Part shown: one piece after another, positions 1 through 5,887 of the stretch
Layout of the letters: the number at the start of each line of letters is the position of its first letter
Position numbering within the stretch: position 1 is the first letter of the stretch
Origin: JBAVQS01 sp049694275
GTDB taxonomy: Bacteria; Chloroflexota; Anaerolineae; UBA4142; SHND01
Length of the DNA stretch: 16,913 nucleotides
Direction of reading: 5' to 3'
Assembly (NCBI GenBank): GCA_049694275.1
Contig: JBAVQS010000282.1
Coordinates: 1-16,913, forward strand
Position numbers and translations under genes: made by a program
Notes under the pieces: model-generated
What the model saw: only the letters and a program-made list of their open reading frames with translations
Told to the model about the DNA's origin: nothing
Databases searched by the model: none

Positions 1-126
1 CGTTACGACACTCCGTCAGCAGCGGCGCGACGTGTTGGATTATCTGACGGCAGCCTGTGCGGCGGCCATCAGCGGTGCTGAACCACCGTCGTTGTTGCCC
101 GGGCCATCACTTGACTGAACGGTTAC
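1..126 (+). mobile_element. Right end of an IS66-family-like insertion sequence (partial)
   Basis: The window opens inside a transposase reading frame that stops at 118. Eight bases later the sequence reaches GAACGGTTAC (117-126), whose reverse complement GTAACCGTTC resembles the GTAA-starting terminal inverted repeats of IS66-family elements. The IS would therefore end near 126 and host DNA would begin at 127. The left end lies outside the window, so neither the inverted-repeat match nor an 8-bp target duplication (expected from 127 on) can be tested here. The family call is from memory of the family's C-terminus and end sequence. Confidence 0.5.
2..118 (+). CDS. IS66-family-like transposase, C-terminal fragment
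   Basis: Only the last 38 codons are in view, read in the second frame from the left edge and ending with TGA at 116-118. The residues run through a Thr-Leu-Arg-Gln-Gln segment, an Asp-Val-Leu-Asp-Tyr-Leu-Thr helix, an Ala-rich stretch, and a Pro-Ser-Leu-Leu-Pro tail. That tail is the one I associate with many IS66-type DDE transposases (a 'LRQQ...DVLxYLTAAxxA...PPSLLP' ending). The catalytic DDE residues lie upstream of the window, so whether the element is intact cannot be judged. The alternative is another DDE transposase with a similar tail. Confidence 0.55.
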   Translation, partial: VTTLRQQRRDVLDYLTAACAAAISGAEPPSLLPGPSLD

Positions 127-286
127 GTTTTGTTTTTCCTCTTACTGATTGCCAACATTGTATCAGGCGGCCGTCCTTGCGCGTGTCCCTTGGACTCCCA
201 GTTTTCATTAGAAAATGATTAGATGGTGTCCCGAACGGCATCTCATTCGTCCTTAATGATAGGATTACCGGCCCCCTGACAATAAA

Positions 287-309
287 GGGCGGCCACAAAA
301 GGGCCGCCC
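287..309 (-). terminator. Rho-independent-type terminator of the dioxygenase operon
   Basis: The 8-bp GC-only stem GGGCGGCC (287-294) pairs with GGCCGCCC (302-309) around a 7-nt A-rich loop. Read on the minus strand it is followed by TTTATT, a short U-rich tail. It lies 23 bp beyond the stop of the minus-strand dioxygenase gene, where a terminator would be expected. The stretch 127-286 between the IS end and this hairpin shows no recognisable gene. Confidence 0.65.
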
Positions 310-331
310 GGCGCGAAGAGTGGACCCGGCG

Positions 332-1420
332 TCAGGCCGGCTGGACTGTGCGCCATTCAGTCGACTGGATAGGAGCAAGCACACGCTCGATGTCAGCGCG
401 AGAGCGTTCGAGCCAGGGCGGGAGCTTGAGCGCTGTGCCCAGCTTGTCTGCCGCCTCGTCCACGGTGAAACCGGGGCCGGCCGTTGCCAGTTCGACAATG
501 TGGCCGTCCGGGTCGTTGGTATAAATGCTCTTGAAATAGATGCGATCCATCACAGGGGAAACGCGCAGCCCCGCGTGGAGCAGCCGATCACGCCATTCGA
601 GCTGGGTCGCTTCGTCGGCAACAGCCAGGGCAAAGTGGTGGGTCTGACCGGCGCCCATACGCGCGCGGCGCTCGCGTTCTGCCTTACGCTCGAAATAGGT
701 AATCAGCGTGCCCGGCCGGCCGTCGCCAGCACCCCAGTACCAGTGCGCCGAGTTCGGGTCGTCAAAGTTCGAAGTCATTTTGACGCGACGCATGCCCAGC
801 AGTTCGCCAAAAAAGGCGTGCGTTTTCCCGATGTCGGACCCGATGGCCGTAATATGGTGCATGCCGTGTACCAGCGCCATTTCGGACGTGATTGCCGGGA
901 CCGGCTCTGGCCAGGTCGTCGCCGCGATACGGGCTTCGTCCCGATTGCGGACCATCATCTCGCGCGGCGGCTCGCGATATTCGGTCCCGATCTCGCCGGG
1001 CGCTTCATCCACGGCCCAGCCGGGGCCGCGCGTGGCGATTTCCAGAATGACGCCGTCCGGGTCATTGAAATAGATCGACGTGAAATAGTGCCGGTCGAGC
1101 GGGCCGGTCACTGGATGACCCAGGTCCGTCAGACGGCGTTTCCACTTGAGCAGGCCCTCGTAATCGGCGATCTGGAGCGCCAGGTGATGGGTGCCGCCGA
1201 TGCCGGGATAGCCGCGCGGCGCGTCGGGCCACTCGAAAAAGGTGATCGCCGTGCCGGGGCGGCCAAGCTCATCGCCGAAATAGAGGTGATACGCGCCCGG
1301 ATCGTCAAAGTTGACGGTCTTTTTGACCAGTCGCAATCCGAGCACACGCGTATAAAAATCAACCGTTCGCTGCGCATTTGCGCTGACGAGCGTAATATGA
1401 TGCAATCCTTGTACTGTCAT
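332..1420 (-). CDS. Ring-cleaving dioxygenase, MhqO/MhqA-like VOC superfamily
   Basis: This is a 362-aa, probably cytoplasmic protein built of two tandem vicinal-oxygen-chelate modules (about residues 5-135 and 185-320). Each module repeats the same pattern: a His-His-Ile-Thr strand (H7/H8 and H188/H189), a Thr-His-His strand (H78/H79 and H261/H262), and an Asn-Asp-Pro-Asp-Gly turn followed by an Ile-Glu or Val-Glu strand (E127 and E310). These fit the 2-His-1-Glu metal ligands of the fold. Length and module order match the Bacillus MhqO/MhqA/MhqE group, which are associated with hydroquinone and catechol ring cleavage. The ATG is preceded by a GGGGTG Shine-Dalgarno-like run. It lies 31 bp downstream of the CatE-like gene on the same strand, so the two probably form an operon ending in the hairpin at 287-309. 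The exact aromatic substrate cannot be read from the sequence. Confidence 0.85.
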   Translation of the reverse strand: MTVQGLHHITLVSANAQRTVDFYTRVLGLRLVKKTVNFDDPGAYHLYFGDELGRPGTAITFFEWPDAPRGYPGIGGTHHLALQIADYEGLLKWKRRLTDLGHPVTGPLDRHYFTSIYFNDPDGVILEIATRGPGWAVDEAPGEIGTEYREPPREMMVRNRDEARIAATTWPEPVPAITSEMALVHGMHHITAIGSDIGKTHAFFGELLGMRRVKMTSNFDDPNSAHWYWGAGDGRPGTLITYFERKAERERRARMGAGQTHHFALAVADEATQLEWRDRLLHAGLRVSPVMDRIYFKSIYTNDPDGHIVELATAGPGFTVDEAADKLGTALKLPPWLERSRADIERVLAPIQSTEWRTVQPA

Positions 1421-1451
1421 TTTTTCACCCCTACAATTTGATCTATTTGTT

Positions 1452-2330
1452 CTATCGGCTCTGGATATTCTGGCGTTCCGGTACGGTCGTCAGGACAATC
1501 CCATTTCGAGATGGATCGTGCACGAGGAGTCCCTGCTCCGTTTCCTGAACTTTGAGCCCGGCGTTATGAACATTATCGGCAATTCGTCCCACGGCTTGCG
1601 CGTCGGAGAGCTGGACAGTGAAATAGCGCAGGCCAATCGAGTCGGGCGGCGGCGGCGGCGCGCAGGCGCTGTTCCAGACGTTCATCCCGATATGGTGATG
1701 ATAGCCTCCGGCCGACATAAAGCTGGCCGTGCGCATGTTTATCATGACATCCATGCCAAGCACCTCACGGTAAAACGCTTCGGCAGACTGTACCTGAGCG
1801 ACCTGGAGGTGCATATGCCCGATCAGGGTATCGGGGTGCAGGCCCTTCCATATCCCGCCGTCCTGTTCCAGTTCACTCAGCACACCGCGCACGTCGAGCG
1901 GATCGGTGCCCATCCGAAAACGGCCGCGGGCATCATACCAATCGGTCTGCGGGCGGTCCCGGTAGACCTCGATGCCGTTCCCGTCCGGATCGGCGAGGTA
2001 GAGCGCCTCGCTCACCCCGTGATCAGAAAACCCTTGCACAGGGGCCCGGGTTTCGGCCAATTGACGGAGGGAATGGGCCAGCTCGCGCCGCGAGGGGACG
2101 AGGATAGCAAAATGGTATAATCCGGTTGCACGCGCCGGCGGCCGGGCTTGAGGATTTTCCGTCAGCACGACCAGGTCCTCATGCCCTGCGCCGAGATAGG
2201 CCGTATCGCCATCCTGCCGGTGTACCTGGAACCCAAGCACCTCCTGATAAAAGGGAAGAGAGACGCCAAAGTCCGAGATGGTAAGATGAACATAGCCGAT
2301 TTTTGTTTTTGGATCAATCTTGTTTGTCAT
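1452..2330 (-). CDS. catE: Catechol-2,3-dioxygenase CatE-like VOC protein
   Basis: This is a 292-aa protein with two VOC modules. The N-terminal module (about 10-125) carries the putative metal ligands H15, H73 and E121, the last inside a Asp-Pro-Asp-Gly-Asn-Gly-Ile-Glu turn. The second module (about 168-285) keeps H174 and a His-His-His run (211-213). At the third ligand position it has Asn-Gly-Ile-Val-Leu with no Glu, as I recall for Bacillus CatE (YfiE). Overall similarity, including the Ser-Glu-Ala-Leu-Tyr and Gly-Gly-Tyr-His-His-His motifs, points to extradiol catechol cleavage. I chose ATG 2330. A GTG at 2336 would add two residues. There is no clear Shine-Dalgarno site, and a -10-like GATAAG lies only about 8 nt before the GTG/ATG region, so the transcript may be nearly leaderless. 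It is first in the operon with the MhqO-like gene. Confidence 0.8.
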   Translation of the reverse strand: MTNKIDPKTKIGYVHLTISDFGVSLPFYQEVLGFQVHRQDGDTAYLGAGHEDLVVLTENPQARPPARATGLYHFAILVPSRRELAHSLRQLAETRAPVQGFSDHGVSEALYLADPDGNGIEVYRDRPQTDWYDARGRFRMGTDPLDVRGVLSELEQDGGIWKGLHPDTLIGHMHLQVAQVQSAEAFYREVLGMDVMINMRTASFMSAGGYHHHIGMNVWNSACAPPPPPDSIGLRYFTVQLSDAQAVGRIADNVHNAGLKVQETEQGLLVHDPSRNGIVLTTVPERQNIQSR

Positions 2331-2436
2331 GTGCACATCTTATCATGGGTGCGTCCCTGATTGCGTCCCAGGCAACGGAGGCACAGGTTCAGGAGGCCGA
2401 AAAGGTTTTGCGGCTCACGACCGTGCACGTCTACTC

Positions 2437-2450
2437 TGATATACGTATCA
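2437..2450. promoter_or_regulatory. Possible operator: TGATA-N4-TATCA dyad
   Basis: A perfect 5-bp inverted repeat, TGATA (2437-2441) and TATCA (2446-2450), surrounds TACG. It sits in the 159-bp gap between the divergent CatE-like and reductase genes, about 40 bp before the reductase start. Its position and symmetry suit a dimeric repressor, for example the MarR type that controls catE/mhq genes in Bacillus. Short dyads are common by chance, and no regulator gene is adjacent. Confidence 0.3.
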
Positions 2451-2489
2451 AGCAAGGGTCATTTATCGCTGGATGAAGAGGAGGAGCGC

Positions 2490-3836
2490 GTGGAGAACAC
2501 CAAACAAGGACAACATCTTGTCGCCATTATCGGCGCAGGCCCGGCCGGGTTATATGCGACCAGGGCGCTCGCGGCGGCGGGCGTGCATGTCGTCCTTTTG
2601 AATCGAGACATCAAACCGGGGGGGCTTGCCGAATATGGCATTTATCCCGACAAGTACAAAATGAAGGAAGGACTGCGTAACCAGTTCCGCCAGATTCTCG
2701 CCTCGCCGCAGGTGGATTATTACGGTAATGTGCGTGTCGGCAACCGGGGAGATATACCGCTGGACAATCTGCGGCAAATGGGATTTCAGGCGATTCTGAC
2801 GACGGTCGGCGCACAGGGAACTAAATGGCTGGGTCTGCCGGGAGAGAACTTGTGCGGGGTCTATCACGCCAAAGACCTGGTCTATCACTATAACAAGCTC
2901 CCGCCGTTCAGCGAGCAGCCGTTCGAGATCGGCTGGCGCGTCGCGGTGATCGGCGCGGGGAATGTGATGATGGATATGGCGCACTGGCTGGTGCGCGAGC
3001 GCAAGGTGAGCGAGATGATCGCCGTCGTGCGGCGCGGCCCTGCCGAGGTCAAGTTCGACAAGCGCGAGTTTGAGGGGGTTGCCGCCAATGTCGATCTGGC
3101 CGCGCTGGATGCCGAGCTGGCGCGCGTGACCCCGACTATGCAGGCCATCGGGCAGGACCCGGCGCAGGCCCGGGCCGAAATCCTTGCCGGTCTCCCACGC
3201 GCCCTGCCGCGCGTGTCGGACACGCGCCTGCGGTTCGAGTTTCTCGCCTCGCCGGTTCGTATGATCGGGAATGAGGCCGGACAGGTGGCCGGGTTGGAGG
3301 TGGAGGACAATACCCTGCGCCGCGCCAACGACGATACCAAGGCGCGCGGGTTGGGGACCTTTCGCGTCCTCGACGTCGATACGGTCATCTTTGCCATCGG
3401 CGACCGCGTCGAGGAACAGTTCGGCCTCCCGCTAAAGGGAAACGAGTTTGCCAAGAACCCCACCCCGAGCTTTCCGGTTGAAGGCATTTCCTACGAGGCG
3501 TTCGACCCGGAAAAGCAATCCCCTGTGCCCGGCGTCTTTTTGGCCGGCTGGGCGCGCGTCGCGAGCACCGGACTGGTCGGGGTGGCACGCAAAGATGGCG
3601 AACGGGGGGCCAAGGCGGTGCTCCAGTATTTGCAGACGCTGCCGCCCGCCGATCCCGCGGCCCTGACGCGGCTGCCGGACTATATGGCAGGGCTGAACAG
3701 GCCGATTGTGACCAAGGCGGATGTCCAGCGGCTCGAAGAGATCGAGCGCGAAGAGGCCAAACAGTGCGGCGTTGAAGAGTACAAGTTCGCCTCGAATGAA
3801 GAGATGCTGGCGCGGTGCCGCGGGGTGCGCGTCTAG
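2490..3836 (+). CDS. FAD/NADPH-dependent ferredoxin reductase-like oxidoreductase
   Basis: From GTG 2490 the protein has 448 aa. The start is fixed by a perfect AGGAGG at 2479-2484, 5 nt upstream, and by the dinucleotide-binding fold beginning right after it; a longer frame from 2361 lacks both. An N-terminal Rossmann motif Gly-Ala-Gly-Pro-Ala-Gly (15-20) binds FAD. A second one, Gly-Ala-Gly-Asn-Val-Met-Met-Asp (155-162), plus Arg181-Arg182 suggests NADPH. A C-terminal Gly-Trp-Ala-Arg...Ser-Thr-Gly segment fits the FAD-contact loop of adrenodoxin reductase/FprA-type enzymes and of the glutamate synthase small subunit. No iron-sulfur cysteine cluster is visible, which favours a ferredoxin reductase over a GltD-like subunit. 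It is divergent from the dioxygenase operon; a role in supplying electrons for dioxygenase maintenance is only an inference. Confidence 0.75.
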   Translation: MENTKQGQHLVAIIGAGPAGLYATRALAAAGVHVVLLNRDIKPGGLAEYGIYPDKYKMKEGLRNQFRQILASPQVDYYGNVRVGNRGDIPLDNLRQMGFQAILTTVGAQGTKWLGLPGENLCGVYHAKDLVYHYNKLPPFSEQPFEIGWRVAVIGAGNVMMDMAHWLVRERKVSEMIAVVRRGPAEVKFDKREFEGVAANVDLAALDAELARVTPTMQAIGQDPAQARAEILAGLPRALPRVSDTRLRFEFLASPVRMIGNEAGQVAGLEVEDNTLRRANDDTKARGLGTFRVLDVDTVIFAIGDRVEEQFGLPLKGNEFAKNPTPSFPVEGISYEAFDPEKQSPVPGVFLAGWARVASTGLVGVARKDGERGAKAVLQYLQTLPPADPAALTRLPDYMAGLNRPIVTKADVQRLEEIEREEAKQCGVEEYKFASNEEMLARCRGVRV

Positions 3837-5716
3837 CGCGATTGCCAGATGCTTGCCCCTGTCCCGAGCGTCGGGAGGGGCAGGTATCCCTCGGTCACCG
3901 TGGCGCGTTGCTCTGTGAACAGCTCGACAAATTCCGTCCCATTCGGAATCGCCCCATGGGCGACCGGCAGCGGCCCAGCAGGCCGGACCGCCGGCCCGCG
4001 ATGGGCGACGACGATAATCTGCTCTTCCGGACTATCGCGCAAATAGACAAAACTGTCCGCCTCGGTGGCGAGCACCTGGAACCCGCCGTCAATCAAGGCG
4101 GGCGAGGTGCGGCGGAGGTGAACCAGTTTTTGGTAATAGCGCCGCAGGTCCGTATCCCACGCCGCCGTATCCCATGGCATGCAACTGCGCGCCAGAAGGC
4201 CATTCTCCGCCTCCAGCCCGATCTCGTCGCCGTAATACACGCTCGGGACTCCCACATAGGTGAGGAGCACAGCGGCGGCCAGGCGATGCCGCGCCGGGTT
4301 ATTCCCGGCCAGATTATGGATGCGTGCGGTGTCATGGCTGCCGATCAGGTTGAATTGCTGGCGAGCGATCATCCACGGGATGGCGGCGCGATAGGCTTGC
4401 CAGGTATCCATCAGCGCCTCGGTTGGCCATGCCACCCTGGACTCGACCCGTCGCGGCTCGCCATGCTGGTCCACTGAGAACTGTCCGAGCCAGTACCAGA
4501 GCGGCATGGTGAACCCGGCATAGTTCATCACCCCGTCCCAGCAATCCCCCTGCAAGTGCGGCGATGCGTCAAAAAAGTTTTCCCCGATCAGAAAAGCCTG
4601 TGGGTTTTCCTCCTTGACCGCTTGCCGGATGCCCTGCGCCACCTCCAGCCCGAGTTGATGTGCGCCCTGGCGGGCGAGCATGTTGGCGACATCAATGCGC
4701 CAGCCATCCACCGCATAGGGCGCCCGCAACCAGCGGCGAAAGATGGCGTTCTCGCCTTGATACATGATGTCACGCAGCGCGGCGCTGCGATAATTCAACT
4801 TGGGCAGCCCTTTGACCCCGAGCCAGCAAGCATAATCGTCAGGATGCCGGTGAAAAGTGAAATAGGCCGCCGTATCGCTCTGGGGGTCGGCCCGTGCTGC
4901 CTGGAACCAGGGATGTTCGACGCCGCAGTGGTTTGGCACAATATCGAGCATGAGGTACATGCCGCGCTCCTGGGAAGCGCGGCGCAGTTCCGCTAACGCC
5001 GCATTACCGCCCAGGTGCGGGTCCACATTCTCGTAATCGGTGACATCATAGCGGTGATTGCTCCGCGCCGTAAAGATCGGATTCAAATAGAGGGCGTTGA
5101 CCCCGAGGTCGGCGAGATAATCGAGTTTGTCCTGAATGCCGCGCAGGTCCCCGCCGTAAAATTCGACCATCGCCTCGCGCCCGTGCAGTGTCGGCGTGTC
5201 GCCCCAGCGGCGGGCGCGTGCGGGCGTGCCCCAATAAGCAAACTCGTCATTGCGCACATTGCTCTCCGGGTCGCCATCCGCAAAACGGTCAGGAAAGATC
5301 TGGTAAAAGACCGCATTCCTGACCCAGGTCGGCGCAGCGTAATCGGCCAGCAACCGGAAATCGCCGGCGTCGGTCGGGTTGTATCGATGGATGCCGGTCC
5401 CGTTGAACCAGTACACGCCGTCGGCGGTAAAGAGGAGAAAACGATAGCCCACCGCTGGCATGTTCACCGCCAGCGTGCCCTCCCACCACTGACAGGCGGG
5501 GCCGTCCTGCCGGTGCATTTCGGCAAAGTGCTGTTCGCCATCCGGACACGTGCGCAGCAAGGCCCGGTCGATGGGCGCGTCAATCGCGGCGCGCAAGCGG
5601 AGGGTGATCTCATCGCCGAGACGTGGGGCGACGCCCGGCGCGGACCGGTTCTGGACATAACGGCGCGAGCCGTCATGGTGAATGGATGCGGTATAAGAAA
5701 AAGAGGTCTGGTTCAT
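3833..5716 (-). CDS. GH13 maltodextrin glucosidase / neopullulanase-like (MalZ-like)
   Basis: This is a 627-aa, probably cytoplasmic glycoside hydrolase with no signal peptide. Residues 1-125 look like the N-terminal beta-sandwich of GH13_20/21 enzymes. The (beta/alpha)8 barrel follows, with region I Asp-Ile-Val-Pro-Asn-His (258-263), nucleophile D342 in Asp-Gly-Trp-Arg-Ile-Asp, acid/base E379 in Ile-Gly-Glu-Asn, and the third carboxylate D462 in Ser-His-Asp. All catalytic residues are intact. The Phe-Tyr-Gly-Gly-Asp-Leu-Gly-Ile segment and the Ala-Asn-Met-Leu after the nucleophile resemble MalZ, so it should cleave maltodextrins, cyclodextrins or pullulan. I chose ATG 5716 because a TTGACG-17-TAATAC promoter ends 7 nt before it; an in-frame GTG at 5782 would lie upstream of that promoter. 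It converges on the reductase gene with overlapping stops. Confidence 0.85.
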   Translation of the reverse strand: MNQTSFSYTASIHHDGSRRYVQNRSAPGVAPRLGDEITLRLRAAIDAPIDRALLRTCPDGEQHFAEMHRQDGPACQWWEGTLAVNMPAVGYRFLLFTADGVYWFNGTGIHRYNPTDAGDFRLLADYAAPTWVRNAVFYQIFPDRFADGDPESNVRNDEFAYWGTPARARRWGDTPTLHGREAMVEFYGGDLRGIQDKLDYLADLGVNALYLNPIFTARSNHRYDVTDYENVDPHLGGNAALAELRRASQERGMYLMLDIVPNHCGVEHPWFQAARADPQSDTAAYFTFHRHPDDYACWLGVKGLPKLNYRSAALRDIMYQGENAIFRRWLRAPYAVDGWRIDVANMLARQGAHQLGLEVAQGIRQAVKEENPQAFLIGENFFDASPHLQGDCWDGVMNYAGFTMPLWYWLGQFSVDQHGEPRRVESRVAWPTEALMDTWQAYRAAIPWMIARQQFNLIGSHDTARIHNLAGNNPARHRLAAAVLLTYVGVPSVYYGDEIGLEAENGLLARSCMPWDTAAWDTDLRRYYQKLVHLRRTSPALIDGGFQVLATEADSFVYLRDSPEEQIIVVAHRGPAVRPAGPLPVAHGAIPNGTEFVELFTEQRATVTEGYLPLPTLGTGASIWQSR

Positions 5717-5723
5717 CCCCGCT

Positions 5724-5752
5724 GTATTACCATGTTTGGGGCTCGCCGTCAA
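5724..5752 (-). promoter_or_regulatory. Sigma-70-type promoter of the GH13 gene, leaderless layout
   Basis: On the minus strand TTGACG (5752-5747) and TAATAC (5729-5724) are separated by exactly 17 bp, and both are close to consensus. Only 7 bp separate the -10 from the ATG at 5716, so transcription would start at or next to the start codon. No separate Shine-Dalgarno site with room to act is present. Confidence 0.6.
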
Positions 5753-5763
5753 GAAACGCGAAC

Positions 5764-5781
5764 TGTTAAAAGAATTTAACA
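5764..5781. promoter_or_regulatory. Perfect dyad TGTTAAA-N4-TTTAACA upstream of the GH13 promoter
   Basis: TGTTAAA (5764-5770) and TTTAACA (5775-5781) form a perfect 7-bp inverted repeat around AGAA. It lies 11 bp upstream of the GH13 gene's -35 element, and its right arm contains the first unit of the Pho-box-like array that faces the kinase gene. It could bring a symmetric dimer to the GH13 promoter, or be a by-product of the A/T-rich box. Confidence 0.4.
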
Positions 5782-5825
5782 CAAGCTTTACAGAAAGGGG
5801 TATCCTGGCTTACTCTGTCTTTACA
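5776..5825 (+). promoter_or_regulatory. Pho-box-like direct-repeat array upstream of the orphan kinase
   Basis: TTAACA (5776-5781) and TTTACA (5787-5792) are spaced 11 bp start to start. A second CTTTACAGAA copy at 5819-5828 repeats the one at 5786-5795 exactly 33 bp later, which is three 11-bp steps. The same units and period occur at the pstC and pstS promoters. TT(A/T)ACA-type units at about one helical turn are the known form of PhoP boxes in Bacillus. A/T-rich -10-like sequence follows (5834-5852) before the kinase start. Binding by the PhoB encoded here is inferred. Confidence 0.6.
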
Positions 5826-5887
5826 GAAGAGTGTTATTTATACACCTATAAAATTGTTCGTCACGGTTTGTATCAACAGGAGTAGTT

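Noticed and set aside
320..1441. A 373-codon plus-strand open frame opposite the MhqO-like gene
   Set aside because: It is the mirror of a clear two-module VOC enzyme; no motif, no ribosome site, and the frame is open because of GC-biased codons on the other strand.
2361..2489. An N-terminal extension of the reductase from TTG 2361
   Set aside because: The perfect AGGAGG before GTG 2490 and the Rossmann motif soon after fix the later start; the extension has no ribosome site and covers the operator-like dyad.
5015..5779. A 254-codon plus-strand open frame opposite the GH13 gene
   Set aside because: The GH13 catalytic motifs are all on the minus strand in this segment; the plus frame is a shadow.
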